DNA from: Streptomyces sp. P3
Lineage (GTDB): Bacteria; Actinomycetota; Actinomycetes; Streptomycetales; Streptomycetaceae
DNA length: 64,000 nucleotides
Assembly (NCBI RefSeq): GCF_003032475.1
Contig: NZ_CP028369.1
Span: 8,246,001-8,310,000, forward strand
Direction: 5' to 3'
Shown: piece after piece, positions 44,438 through 56,257 of the stretch
Layout of the letters: the number at the start of each line of letters is the position of its first letter
How positions within the stretch are numbered: position 1 is the stretch's first letter
Translations under genes and position numbers: made by a program
The notes under the pieces: model-generated
Told to the model about the DNA's origin: nothing
Seen by the model: only the letters and a program-made list of their open reading frames with translations
Database searches by the model: none

Positions 44438-45991
44438 TCAGGCGCGTTCGAGGAGAATCAGGTAGATCGCATTGGGCGCGAGGTCGACCGTCGCGGTGTA
44501 GGTCCTGCCCAGCCTGACGATCTTCTCCTCGACCAGTTGGAGGTCGGCCTTGGCCGGGTCACCGAAGTAGTTGCTTGTCGTCTGGTCGATCCGGTACACG
44601 CGCTCGCGGACCTGGTTGTGTCGGAGCTCCGACGGTATCCGGGACATGTTGACAGTGGCCCGATAGTTGCGGTCGCCTACGTGCTGCCAGTTCCAGACCA
44701 TGAGCGACGCGCCCGTGCGGTCCTTCGATGCCATCGTGTAGAGACCGTTGTCTCCTTCGAGAGCATCTTCCGCGACGGCGGACACCCTGGTGTCCTTCAT
44801 CTTGGACTGCATCAGCATCATGTTCCCGTAGGGGGTGAAGGTGTCCTTCAGCGGCCCGTTCGGGGTGCGGGTCACGAACTGGTCCTTGCGTTCCTCGGCC
44901 TTGTGTCGGACGTTCCAGTTGAACAAGTGAGTGTCGGGCTGGTTCGCGTACAGGTAGCCGTACGTGGCCATGGCGGCTGCCTGCCGGATGTAGTCCTTCT
45001 TCGGGTCGGTGTCGTCGTAGCTCGGTCCGGGGTAGATGCCTGTTTCGGTGATGAAGGCCGGGAGGTGCCGGTCGAGTCGGCGCTCCGTCAGCCATTTTCG
45101 GAGGACCTTCCGCTGTGACGCCACCACTCGGAGGTCGTCCTTGTACAGCTTCGCCGCCTGATAGGCGTCGTCCCACTCGAGGTAGGAGTGATAGGAAAGG
45201 AAATCCAGACGCTTGCGCGGGTTCCGGTCTGCCGCGTACGCGTCGAGGAAGGGCTTCACCCACTTGGGGTCCATCAGGGAGAGACTTGGCCCGCCGACCT
45301 TGATCCGGTCTGCAGGCCGCAGCCCCTTGTTGACCTTGTTGACGGCCTCGTAGAACGGCGCGTAGTAGCGATACAGACCGTCGGGCTGCAACGTCGTCTC
45401 GTTCGCGGGGTGTCCGTTGTGGCGCTGCTCTCCGTGGAACTGCCAGTCCGGTTCGTTGAACGCTTCGATGTACTTGACGCGCGGATACTGCTCTTTGAGG
45501 CTGCGGATGATCAGCTCGAGCGTCGGTGCCAGGTCTTTCCAGGGCTTCTTGCCCTCGACGAAGGCCGTGGGGTTCACATTCACCAGCAGCTCATCGGACA
45601 CGGTGCTCGCGTCGGTGAGGTAGTCGTCCAGTATGGACAGGTCGCAGGACTGCGTCTCCAGGTGGCACAGGTTGAAGACGTTGCTCTCCGGCGGCGCCTT
45701 CGGACTGCTGACCCACACGCGGTAGATCTCGCCGTGCAGCCCCTTCTTGTTGAGGAACGCAACATCGTCGGCACGCTGCTGAGGCCATGAGTTGAGGCTC
45801 CCGAAGTTGTTGTGCTTCTCCGGTCGTGGCAGTTGGCCTTCCGTCGAGCCGAAGTCGACCCGAACCCCGGCGGGCGACTCAGGCGTCTCTGCCGCCAGAA
45901 CCGCATCGGGTTGCGTGGAGATGAGGAGGATCGCTGCTATGCCTCCGGCCAGCAGCACTCGTTTCAAGGGGCGTCGCGTACGTAAGGGCAT
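44438..45991 (-). CDS. Secreted GH39-like glycoside hydrolase
   Basis: A 517-residue protein with a Sec signal (LKRVLLAGGIAAILLIS, cleavage near AVLAAE). The barrel has the clan-A acid/base motif YIEAFNEPDW and a nucleophile Glu in FITETGIYPG. A C-terminal beta domain follows (NYRATVNMSRIP, LAPNAIYLILLERA). The layout resembles GH39 enzymes such as beta-xylosidase and alpha-iduronidase, but I cannot fix the family from motifs alone. It is the last gene of a minus-strand run containing a glucuronidase and an ABC transporter, and may supply oligosaccharides to it. Confidence 0.72.
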   Translation of the reverse strand: MPLRTRRPLKRVLLAGGIAAILLISTQPDAVLAAETPESPAGVRVDFGSTEGQLPRPEKHNNFGSLNSWPQQRADDVAFLNKKGLHGEIYRVWVSSPKAPPESNVFNLCHLETQSCDLSILDDYLTDASTVSDELLVNVNPTAFVEGKKPWKDLAPTLELIIRSLKEQYPRVKYIEAFNEPDWQFHGEQRHNGHPANETTLQPDGLYRYYAPFYEAVNKVNKGLRPADRIKVGGPSLSLMDPKWVKPFLDAYAADRNPRKRLDFLSYHSYLEWDDAYQAAKLYKDDLRVVASQRKVLRKWLTERRLDRHLPAFITETGIYPGPSYDDTDPKKDYIRQAAAMATYGYLYANQPDTHLFNWNVRHKAEERKDQFVTRTPNGPLKDTFTPYGNMMLMQSKMKDTRVSAVAEDALEGDNGLYTMASKDRTGASLMVWNWQHVGDRNYRATVNMSRIPSELRHNQVRERVYRIDQTTSNYFGDPAKADLQLVEEKIVRLGRTYTATVDLAPNAIYLILLERA

Positions 45992-46125
45992 CTGTCGAGA
46001 ACCTCGCTTCTGTGAACGGTGAAATCGCTCTGCCCGGGGAGGACAGACTGGTCGATGGTGGGATCTCCGGTTCCCTGCGAGAAGATGAACACCGGGGCTG
46101 ATGGCGGCAGTATCCGGCAGGCCTG

Positions 46126-47991
<1,866 letters not shown>

Positions 47992-48007
47992 TCACCGGGG
48001 TCCCCGC

Positions 48008-48901
48008 TCATGAACCGAACTGCCCCGGACCCGTGCCTTGCTCGACGCGCTGAACCGCGCCCGGTTCCGCCCGTTCGCGCGCCAGAAGCCTGTGACGCTC
48101 CTGGCGGCGCTCGCGCTGTGCGGCAGGGTCGGGGACGGGCGCGGCGAGCAACAGCATCCGGGTGTAGGGGTGTCGGGGCAGTGAGGTCACCTGCCCGGCG
48201 TCTCCGGTCTCGACGATCTCACCGCCTCGCATGACGCTCACGCGATGGCTGACGTGCCGGATGACGGCCAAGTCGTGCGAGATGAACAGGTAGGCGACCG
48301 AGGTACGTCGCTGGATGTCGACGAAGAGGTCCAGCACGCGGGCCCGGGTCGTCAGGTCAAGGGCGGAAACGGGTTCGTCGCAGACGATCAGGCTCGGCTC
48401 GGAGGCGAGGGCACGGGCGATCGCCACCCTCTGCCGCTGCCCGCCGCTGAACTCGCGCGGCAGCCGACGGGCCGCGTCCTTGGGCAGACCCACCTGATCC
48501 AGCAACTCCGCGATGCGGGCCCGCGCTTCGCGCGTCGTGGCACCTTGCGTCGCCAGCGGCTCGCTGAGGATGTCGCCGACGGCGAGGGCCGGGTTGAGTG
48601 AGCTGTACGGGTCCTGGAACACGACCTGGATGTCCCGGGCGAGCGCGCGGCGTTCCTTGCGGGAGGCGTGGGTGATGTCCCGGCCCCGGAACCGGACGTG
48701 TCCGCCGCTGGGTGTCACCAGTCCGAGGACGGCCCGCCCGAGGGTCGTCTTCCCGGAGCCGGACTCGCCGACGATCCCGAGGGTCTCGCCCTCGCGGGCC
48801 AGCAGGGACACCCCGTGCAGCACGTCGTGGGGGCGGGCCCTGAAGCCGCGGCCGGGATAGGTGACCCGCAGGCCGCTCAGGTCGAGCAGTGGCGCCGTCA
48901 T
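48008..48901 (-). CDS. Peptide-type ABC transporter ATPase (OppF/DppF-like)
   Basis: A 297-residue ATPase. Walker A is GESGSGKTT, the signature is FSGGQRQRVAIARAL and Walker B is LIVCDEPVSALD. The phrase VFQDPYSSLNPALAVGDIL is typical for the F subunit of oligopeptide systems, as is the C-terminal HPYTRMLL. The start overlaps the stop of the fused permease/ATPase gene by 4 bases. A Gln/Arg-rich tail of about 25 residues is extra. Confidence 0.93.
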   Translation of the reverse strand: MTAPLLDLSGLRVTYPGRGFRARPHDVLHGVSLLAREGETLGIVGESGSGKTTLGRAVLGLVTPSGGHVRFRGRDITHASRKERRALARDIQVVFQDPYSSLNPALAVGDILSEPLATQGATTREARARIAELLDQVGLPKDAARRLPREFSGGQRQRVAIARALASEPSLIVCDEPVSALDLTTRARVLDLFVDIQRRTSVAYLFISHDLAVIRHVSHRVSVMRGGEIVETGDAGQVTSLPRHPYTRMLLLAAPVPDPAAQRERRQERHRLLARERAEPGAVQRVEQGTGPGQFGS

Positions 48902-50712
48902 CGCGTCTCCTTCTGCCAGGACTCGTCGGCGACACCGGGCTGGTCGGTGCGCATCGAGTGCTCGTCGAGGAGCGAGTCGAGGAGCGTGCGGGTGTACGGG
49001 TGCCCGGGCGCGGTGAACAGGTCGAGCACGTCCCTGGTCTCGACGATCTCGCCCTGCCGCATGACGGCGACGCGGTCGCAGCTGTCGGCGACCACGCCGA
49101 AGTCATGGGTCACGAGCAGCAGCGCCATGTTCAGTTCCTTGCGCAGGTCGCGCAGCAGGTCGAGGATCTCCGCCTGCACGGTCACGTCCAGGGCGGTGGT
49201 CGGTTCGTCGGCGATGAGCAGCGACGGCCGACTCGCGACGGCGCCCGCGATGAGGACGCGCTGCGCCATGCCGCCGGATATCTGATGCGGGTAGGACGCG
49301 AACACCCGCCGGGGATCCGAGATTCCGACTCGGTCGAGCAGGGCAAGTGCGCGTTCGCCGGCCTCACGCCGCGACATCGGTGTCGCCGTGCGGATCCCCT
49401 CGACCAGTTGTGAGCCCACGGTGGAGGAGGGGTCGAGGTTCGACATGGGCTCCTGAGGCACGTACGCCACGGCCCTTCCGCGCACGTTGCACAGTTCCCG
49501 CTCGCTCAGGCCCAGGAGTTCGCGCCCGTCGAGGCGGACCGAGCCGCGGGTGACGACCGCTTCCGCGGGCAGTACACCGAGGATCGCGAACGCGGTCTGC
49601 GTCTTGCCCGACCCCGATTCGCCGACGAGCCCGAGCGTCTCTCCCGCCTCCAGGCTCAGGGTGACCCCACTGACCACCTCCTTCAACTCGCCCGAGGAAG
49701 TCGGGTAGGCGACGGCGAGGTCCTCGACGGTCAGCAGCCCTGAAGGCCCTGCCCCGGTCGTGAGTCCGGTCGTCGGCCGAGGTGCGGGCGCGGTGATCCT
49801 GGACGGCCCTGGCAGTCCGCCCTCCAGTACGTCCCGCAGCGAGTTGCCGAGCAGGACCAAAGAGGCGGTGATGACACCGAGCGTCAGACTCGGCCAGAGG
49901 AACTGGAGGGGTTCCTCGTAGAAGTTGGTGAACCCGTCGGCGATCATCGCGCCGAAGCTGGGGACCGTGCTGGATCCGACGCCGAGGAATGCGAGGCCGG
50001 ACTGCACGCCGATGGACGCTCCGGCGAGAAACGCGGTGGCGATGACGACCGGGCCTCGGACCGTGTAAAGGATGTGCCGCGAGAGGATGCGCCGATCCGG
50101 CAGACCCGACACCCGGGCGGCGTCCACGTACAGCTCGTTCCTGACGCTGAGGACCAGGTTGCGGACCAGGCGGTAGACACCGGGCGACAGCAGCACCCCG
50201 AAGATCATCATCGTGACGCGGTAGTCGCCGTTCGTCACCGGGAGCAACACGATGAGCAACAGCAGCCCCGGGAAGGTCATGACGAGGCTGAACACCCACT
50301 CGGTGACAGCCCGCAGGCGCCGGTCGTAGTATCCGCCGATCAGCCCGAAAGTGACGCCGATGGCAAGAGCGATGCAGGTGCCGATGAGTGCCGCGACGAC
50401 ACTGGTGTTGACGGAGCTGAGGAGCCTGGCGAAGATGTCGCGGCCGCTCTTGTCGCCGCCGAGGAGATAGCCGTGGCTGCCGGCATCGGCGTTGATGGCC
50501 TCGAGCGAGGCCTGGTTGGGGCCGTGATCGGTGATCAGTGGGGTGAGCAGGCCCAGCGCGACGATGACCAGCAGGATGCCGGCGCTGATGACCGCCTGCG
50601 GGTCCCGCAGCAGCCGGCGCAGGGGTGACCTGCCGCTCGCTGCGGCCTCCGCCGGGTCTTGCCGGTCTCCCTGGTCGCGGGCGGGCGTGGCGTTGCTCGG
50701 TGCGGTGCTCAT
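48898..50712 (-). CDS. Fused ABC permease and ATPase (OppC-OppD)
   Basis: A 604-residue fusion. Residues 40-300 form an OppC-like permease with five or six helices and the EAA-type loop ELYVDAARVSGLPDRRIL. After a linker near residue 320, the rest is an OppD-like ATPase with Walker A GESGSGKT, signature ISGGMAQRVLIAGAV and Walker B LLIADEPTTALD, ending in HPYTRTLLDSL. ATG 50712 overlaps the stop of the OppB gene. Fusions of this kind are found in actinomycetes. The transporter probably imports glycosidic conjugates, given the linked glucuronidase. Confidence 0.9.
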   Translation of the reverse strand: MSTAPSNATPARDQGDRQDPAEAAASGRSPLRRLLRDPQAVISAGILLVIVALGLLTPLITDHGPNQASLEAINADAGSHGYLLGGDKSGRDIFARLLSSVNTSVVAALIGTCIALAIGVTFGLIGGYYDRRLRAVTEWVFSLVMTFPGLLLLIVLLPVTNGDYRVTMMIFGVLLSPGVYRLVRNLVLSVRNELYVDAARVSGLPDRRILSRHILYTVRGPVVIATAFLAGASIGVQSGLAFLGVGSSTVPSFGAMIADGFTNFYEEPLQFLWPSLTLGVITASLVLLGNSLRDVLEGGLPGPSRITAPAPRPTTGLTTGAGPSGLLTVEDLAVAYPTSSGELKEVVSGVTLSLEAGETLGLVGESGSGKTQTAFAILGVLPAEAVVTRGSVRLDGRELLGLSERELCNVRGRAVAYVPQEPMSNLDPSSTVGSQLVEGIRTATPMSRREAGERALALLDRVGISDPRRVFASYPHQISGGMAQRVLIAGAVASRPSLLIADEPTTALDVTVQAEILDLLRDLRKELNMALLLVTHDFGVVADSCDRVAVMRQGEIVETRDVLDLFTAPGHPYTRTLLDSLLDEHSMRTDQPGVADESWQKETR

Positions 50713-51682
50713 CGAATCCTCGCCTTCGGGTTGAGCCATCCGTTCGCGAGGTCGACGAGCAGGTTGACGCAGACCACGAGCAGAACCGCGAAGAGCGTGA
50801 TGCCCATGATGATCGGGATGTCGCCCTGGAGAGACGCGTTGAAGGCGTACGAGCCGAAGCCCGGCAGCGCGAAGACCTGCTCGATGACCAGAGCCCCTCC
50901 GAACATCTGCACGAACTCAAGGGACAGCACCGTCAGTGCGGGACCCGCGGCGTTGCGCAGTGCGTGGCGCAGCAGGATCGAGCGGGGGCGGATCCCGCGT
51001 GTCCGGAGGGTACGGACGTAGTCCTTGCGCAGTTCGTCGATCATGGCCCCGCGGACCTGGGATGTGACACTGGCGGCCCCGGCTGCCGTCAGGGCTAGAA
51101 CGGGGATGGCGATCGAGGCCGCCCAGCGGGTGGGATCCTCCCCCAGCGGGTGGGATCCTCCCCCAGCGGCGTGTATCCGGTGGCCGGGAACCAGTGCAGG
51201 CGCAGGGCCAGGAGCCATACGAGCCCGATGGCGATCAGGAGGTTCGGCACGAGGTGGCCGAACAGCGAGGCACCCTGTGCGATCCGGTCGACGACTCCGG
51301 CGCGGGTGGCCGCCAGCACACCGAGCGTCACACCCACGACGGCGGTAAGGAGAAGCGCCGCAAGCACCACGGACAGGGTGACACCGAGGCGCGCGGCGAT
51401 GGCCGACCGCACGGGCTCGCTGGTGAAGTAGGAGAGTCCGAAGTCGCCCCGCACGGCGTGGGACAGCCAGTCCAGGTACTGCACGAGCACCGGGCGATCC
51501 AGTCCCAGCTGCGCCTTCTGCTGCTCGATGCGGGCCGGCGTCGCGGAGCTTCCGAGGATGCTGCCTGCGATGTCGTCGAACGACGTGCTCAGCAGCAGAA
51601 ACGTGATCATGGTCACCAGTACCGCCAGTACCAGTCCCGCGGTCAGGCGGCGCAGCACATAGAGGATCATGCCGGGGCTCAC
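50709..51682 (-). pseudogene. ABC permease (OppB-like), frameshifted by a 20-bp duplication
   Basis: The first part (from GTG 51682 or ATG 51670) reads ILYVLRRLTAGLVLAVLV and continues to GYTPLGEDPTRW. The second part, in another frame, resumes with AASIAIPVLALTAAG and has the EAA-type loop YVRTLRTRGIRPRSILLRHA, ending NPKARIR. The break lies in a tandem duplication of a 20-bp unit at 51122-51161; removing one copy restores a single 323-residue OppB-like protein. I use GTG 51682 because it overlaps the preceding stop by 4 bases, as in the other joints of this operon. Confidence 0.85.
51122..51169. repeat. 20-bp tandem duplication inside the permease gene
   Basis: The unit CCCAGCGGGTGGGATCCTCC is present at 51122-51141 and again at 51142-51161, followed by the first 8 bases of a third copy. 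As 20 is not a multiple of 3, the second copy shifts the reading frame. Slippage could remove it again. Confidence 0.9.
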
Positions 51683-53235
51683 CCACCGGCCTGGCCGGCG
51701 AGACCGAACTGCCGGAGACTGTTCTGCGTAGAGGAGCCGTCCCCCTGGAAGACGATGCCCTTCTTGGTCACCCAGTTGACGCCGATGTAGAAGACGGGCG
51801 CCGTCCACGCGTTGTTCACCGTGAACGCATCGATCTCTTTGTACACGTCCACCGCCTTCGCGGCATCGGGTGCGCTGTTCGCCCTGAGCAGCAGCTGGGT
51901 CAGCCGGGGATCGGTGGAGGCGAACACGTTGCGGTACCCGTTCGGGGAGAAGTAGTCGCGGGTCTGGACCGGGATGGGGTCCAGACCGTCGACGACCAGT
52001 GCCATGGGATATTTCCTGGTGGCCAGGGCCGAGATGGTCTGCTGGGCCGGCACGGGGTCCCAGGTGACCTTGACGCCGATGTCCGCGAGCGACTGCGAGA
52101 ACGTCGGCTCGAACGGCTTGGTGAAGTACAGACTCGGCATGTTCACCGAGAATCCGTCCGGGTAACCGGCCTCGGTCAGCAGCTTCTTCGCGCCGGCGGG
52201 GTCGTAGGGGTACGTGGTGTCGAGCGCGGGGTCGTAGCCCTCGCCCAAGGGGTGGTACAGCTGCTCCGTCTGCTTGCCGGAGCCCTTGAGGAAGAGCCGT
52301 ACCATCTTCTCCCGGTCGAAAGCCATGTTGATGGCCTTGCGCACCCTTACGTCTCCGAGCGGCTTGAGCACCTCACCCTTGCGGTCGAACAGCAGGAGCG
52401 TGGCCACCGAGCCGGCCTCGATGTGCTTGGTCGTGAAGCCGGCCGACTTCAGCGAGCTCAGCTGCTGCACCTCGACGGACCCGGCGTTGATCTCACCAGC
52501 CTTCAACGCGTTGACCGAGGCGGCCCGGTCGGAGATCACCTTGATCTTGACGGTGGGGAACGGATAGGCCTTCCTGTTCCAGTAGTCGTCGCGCCGCTTG
52601 AGCACGTAGACCGACCCGTTCACCGTCGCGTCCTTGTCCAGGATGTAGGGGCCCGAGGAGACCGGATTGAGCGCGGAACTCCTGGTCGTCATGGTCCTGG
52701 GATCGGCGACCACCCCGCCGGCCCCGGTCAGCGCGTGCAGCAGTGACGCGTCCGCGTGACGGAGCCTCAGTACCACCGTCCGGTCGTCGGGAGCGCCGAT
52801 GGACTGTACGGCGCCGAGTTGCGTCTGGTTCTGGCCGGATGTCCTGACCAGGTCCAAGGTCGCCTTCACGGCGGCCGCTGTCACCGGGGAACCCGAGCTG
52901 AACTTCATGCCCTTGCGCAGCTTCAGGGTCAGGGTCCGGCCGCCGTCGGAGTACGCCCAGCTCTGTGCCGCGCCGGGCTGGAGTTTTCCGTCGTTGTCGA
53001 CGAGAAGCAACGTGTCGTAGAGGGAGCTCCAAACGTAGGCCTGCTGTCCCTCGGTGAGTTGGGCCGGAGCGAACGAGTTCGGGGTGCCCATGATCGCCAG
53101 GGAGAGGACCGAGGTCGCCGACGACGACGATGCCGCCCGGCCGTCGCACGCCGTCGTCGTGAGCAGCACGGTTGTGGTGGCCACGGCGAACAGTGTCAGA
53201 GACCGGAGTGGGGTGTGCGGGGCTCGAATACGCAT
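51679..53235 (-). CDS. ABC transporter substrate-binding lipoprotein, family 5
   Basis: A 518-residue solute-binding protein of the peptide/nickel/opine family. The signal LRSLTLFAVATTTVLLTTTAC ends in a lipobox-like TTAC, split as VLLTTTAC, with Cys30 as the lipid anchor. SBP_bac_5 features are LKLRKGMKFSSGSPVTA and VRKAINMAFDREKMV. The ATG at 53235 has GAAGGAAG in front. It is the first gene of the operon and would select the ligand, most likely a glycoside or oligosaccharide in view of the downstream genes. Confidence 0.9.
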   Translation of the reverse strand: MRIRAPHTPLRSLTLFAVATTTVLLTTTACDGRAASSSSATSVLSLAIMGTPNSFAPAQLTEGQQAYVWSSLYDTLLLVDNDGKLQPGAAQSWAYSDGGRTLTLKLRKGMKFSSGSPVTAAAVKATLDLVRTSGQNQTQLGAVQSIGAPDDRTVVLRLRHADASLLHALTGAGGVVADPRTMTTRSSALNPVSSGPYILDKDATVNGSVYVLKRRDDYWNRKAYPFPTVKIKVISDRAASVNALKAGEINAGSVEVQQLSSLKSAGFTTKHIEAGSVATLLLFDRKGEVLKPLGDVRVRKAINMAFDREKMVRLFLKGSGKQTEQLYHPLGEGYDPALDTTYPYDPAGAKKLLTEAGYPDGFSVNMPSLYFTKPFEPTFSQSLADIGVKVTWDPVPAQQTISALATRKYPMALVVDGLDPIPVQTRDYFSPNGYRNVFASTDPRLTQLLLRANSAPDAAKAVDVYKEIDAFTVNNAWTAPVFYIGVNWVTKKGIVFQGDGSSTQNSLRQFGLAGQAGG

Positions 53236-53562
53236 GGTGGCTTCCTTCGTCCGCCGACCGGAGGTTCTGAGGACTTCGCCGTTGCCCTCAGCGGGGTTGA
53301 GCGCGCAGCGGTGATCCCGGGAGGGATCAATTCTTAACACGCGTTTGACTTTCGTTCGGACGCTAGAGTCACAAGGCAAGCGTGGAAAGACTGCGGTCAT
53401 CGTTCGTTATCAGACCGTTATCTACCTGTCTCGACTCGATGAGTAAGGTGAGGCGGGCCCCGACCGCTCGTCAGGTCTCCCACACGAATCCGCTCTGAGT
53501 TGACTGCGTGCAAAGGTCCGCACGGCCATAGCGGACAACTCGCGAGGAAGGGTGAACACACC
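53236..53562. promoter_or_regulatory. Divergent promoter region of the transporter operon and TetR gene
   Basis: No gene is seen. A direct repeat of CGTTATC (around 53405 and 53413, within TTCGTTATCAGACCGTTATC) is the only notable element and may belong to an operator for the TetR protein encoded at 53563. No clear -10/-35 pair can be assigned. Confidence 0.35.
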
Positions 53563-54165
53563 GTGAGTCAGGCGAAGGCACGCGGGCCGTACGCCAAGAC
53601 GGCGGCCCGGCGGGAGGAAATCCTGCGGGCGGCACGAGAGAGCTTTGCCGAGCGCGGGTACGCCGAGGCCTCCCTGCGCGACATCGCCGAACGCGCCGGC
53701 ATCACAGCCGCCGGACTGCTCCACCACTTCCGCGGCAAGGAGGAACTCCTCGGTGCGGTCCTCGCACAGCGAGACTCCGAGGAGTGGGCGGAGGGTACGG
53801 CTCGGGTCACAGGCCTGGAGGATCTCGCACCCTACTTCAGCGCCCGGCTCCGCAAGCACCAGGAACACCCCGAGCTGATGTGCCTGTGGATCGAGCTCGC
53901 CGCCGCCGCCTCACGCCCGGACCACCTCGCGCACTCCTACTTCGTCGACCGCCAGGCACACGGGCTCGCCCACCTCACGGAGGGGTTGCGGGAGTACGCG
54001 GAGCGCGGCAGGCTGCGCAAGGGCATCAGCCCCACCAGCGCGGCGCTCATGATCGAGGCGATGCTCAGCGGCCTCCAGGGGAAATGGCTGCTGAATCAGG
54101 ACCTGGACATCATCGAGCCCCTCAACGACCTGCTCCGTCTGCTCTTCGAGGCGGATGACGGGTAG
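53563..54165 (+). CDS. TetR family regulator
   Basis: A 200-residue protein. The DNA-binding domain is at residues 15-62 (LRAARESFAERGYAEASLRD, then IAERAGITAAGLLHHFRGKEE). The C-terminal domain is of the type used by PF13977-like repressors that often control sugar or catabolic genes. The GTG 53563 start follows GAGGAAGGG at a distance of about 11 bases. It is divergent from the substrate-binding protein gene and is the likely regulator of the glucuronide operon. Confidence 0.87.
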   Translation: MSQAKARGPYAKTAARREEILRAARESFAERGYAEASLRDIAERAGITAAGLLHHFRGKEELLGAVLAQRDSEEWAEGTARVTGLEDLAPYFSARLRKHQEHPELMCLWIELAAAASRPDHLAHSYFVDRQAHGLAHLTEGLREYAERGRLRKGISPTSAALMIEAMLSGLQGKWLLNQDLDIIEPLNDLLRLLFEADDG

Positions 54166-55113
54166 GCGTCCTCGGCCTCGGTGAAGGTCTCGAGGAGTCC
54201 CGGCGTGGTACCTCTCGGGCTCCGTACGCCACCACGGCGGCCCCATGGCGTGGGCGAGGTGACGGCGGACGATGATCAACGCCTTCGGGGAGACGCGCTT
54301 GCGGTCGCCCGTCCTCATGCGCGAGGTCGTCGGGTACGGCGGGATCACGCTCACGACGGCCTTCGGGCCGACGGGAACGCCGAAGACCTCAACGAGGCCG
54401 AGCACCGCCGAGTGGACGGCTCGCGCTGTCGGCTGAGCCTCGACAGGCGATGTCTTGGTGCCGGAGGTATCGAAGCGGCGTACACGCGCCATGTGTCCCA
54501 CAACGTCCGGTCGGTACCCACCCGGTTCGCCCAGCACGTATGCCACGGGCCTCTTCGCCACCCGCGGCGTCGGCGCGCCTTCGTGCCTTCGAAACCGCGG
54601 CTCTCGCACAGGTCGAGCACGGCATACCCGACCTCGGCTGGTCGCCGCCGACGCGGGATCCGCGGCGGTGTTCGCGCGGGTCACCGGGGCCCGGGGACCG
54701 TACAGCGGCGTGGACCGAAGCGGCACGCCACGTCTTCAGCGGATACTCCGTGGGCCGGCGTGGCGGGGGTGCGGCTGTGTCAGGCCGATGGCGCGGGTGT
54801 GTCGGACCTGGCGCGTGTGGTGTCGGCCCCCCAACTGCCGAGCAGTCGCAGGCCAGTGAGGTTCCGACTTGCATAGCTGTAGCGGAGCGCGGTCGAGTTG
54901 GCCGCTCGTAGCGTCTCCGTAGGACGCCGGATCGGATGGCTCGTGAGGTTCCTGCCGCCTTCCGAGGCTGGCTCTCCGGGGGTGTGTCACCGACCCGGCG
55001 TCCGTCTGCGGCCTGACTCAACAGAGGCGTGTCCCGGCTCGTTTGGTTCCGGAAGTCGGAGTGTCGGCCGTGGACGTCCCTGTCGGTCACCCGCCTGTTG
55101 GGAGCACCCTCCC
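54166..55113. other. Gene-poor decayed region
   Basis: No intact gene is supported. On the minus strand about 54200-54570 reads like protein (YPTTSRMRTGDRKRVSP, GPPWWRTEPERYH), but it has no start and no family I recognise, so it may be a remnant. The region ends at the IS110-type element. Confidence 0.4.
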
Positions 55114-56160
55114 GTGGTACTGCTCGGAGTTGATGCACACAAGTCCACCCACACCGCTGCCGCTGTGGCCGCCGAGAGCCAGCAACAGCTGTCGTCGGTG
55201 ACGATCCGGTCGAGCCTGTCGGAGTACCGGCGCCTGCTGCGCTGGGCCCGGCAGTGGCCGCAGCGCAGTTGGGCGGTGGAGAACGCCAATGGACTGGGCC
55301 GGCACCTGGTCCAGTGACTGATCGCCCGAGGCGAGCGCGTCATCGACGTCCCCGCCACGGCGACCAGCCGGGTCCGCGAGCTCTCGCGCGGCGGCGGACG
55401 CAAGAACGACCAGATCGACGCGGCCGCCGCCGCAACCGTGGCCCACCTGCACGGCGACGGCCGGGAAGTCGAGGCCGAGAACCACTCCACCGCCCTGGCC
55501 CTGCTCGACGAGCGCCGGGTAAACCTCGCCCAAGCGCGGGTCCGCGCCGTCAACCAGCTGCACGCGCTGCTGCGGGACCTGCTGCCGGGAGGCGCCCCGG
55601 AGCAGATGTCCGCCGACCAGGCAGCTGCCCTGCTGCGCACCGTCCGGCCCGCCGGCCCGGTGGAGAAGGTCCGTAAGGGCCTGGCCCGCGACCTCGTGGC
55701 CGAGGTCCGCGCGCTCGACAAGCAGTTGGCTGCCAATGCCGCCCACCTCGAGGAGCTCGTGGCCGCTGCGGACAGCACGCTCATGCAAACCCCGGGCATC
55801 GGCCCGGTGCTGGCCGCACGGCTGATCGCCCGAGTCGGACGGGCCAGCCGCTTCCCCACCGCCGCGGCGTTCGCGAACTACACCGGCACTGCTCCCGTGG
55901 AGATCGCCAGCGCGGACAAGTCGCGCCACCGACTCTCCCGCTCTGGCGACCGGCAGCTCAACTCCGTGCTCCACACCATCGCCGTCGTCCAGATCCGTAT
56001 GCCCAACTCGCCCGGACACGCCTACTACCAGCGGAAAGTCTCGGAAGGGAAGACCGGCAAGGAGGCCAAGCGCTGCCTGAAGCGTCGCCTGGCCGATCAT
56101 GTCTGGAAGGTCATGCTCGCCGACGAACGACGAGCCCAATCTCCCGCCGCCACACCTTGA
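55114..56160 (+). mobile_element. IS110-family transposase with internal stop
   Basis: GTG 55114 begins VLLGVDAHKSTHTAAAVAA, the first part of the DEDD catalytic domain; RKNDQIDA and the C-terminal transposase_20 domain (TPGIGPVLAARLIARVG, FANYTGTAPVEIAS) follow in the same frame. A single TGA at 55315-55317 interrupts it after GLGRHLVQ, where family members have Trp (TGG). The rest is complete to 56160. IS110 elements lack typical inverted repeats, so the ends are not defined. The gene is inactive unless the stop is read through. Confidence 0.85.
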
Positions 56161-56257
56161 CAAGACACAGAGGCACCCCCGCTGCGCGGGAGGGGCTGTC
56201 CAGCAGGTCAGGGCGGGTTGACGTGGTTTCAGATTCACCAGTTCGGTTGCTGCCCTG

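Noticed and set aside
53335..53365. TTGACT plus TAGAGT as a promoter for the TetR gene
   Set aside because: The spacing is only 13 bases, too short for a normal -35/-10 pair.
54181..54876. A 231-codon plus-strand open frame after the TetR gene
   Set aside because: The composition is Arg/Gly/His-rich without a domain, and there is no good start signal; it looks like chance in GC-rich DNA.
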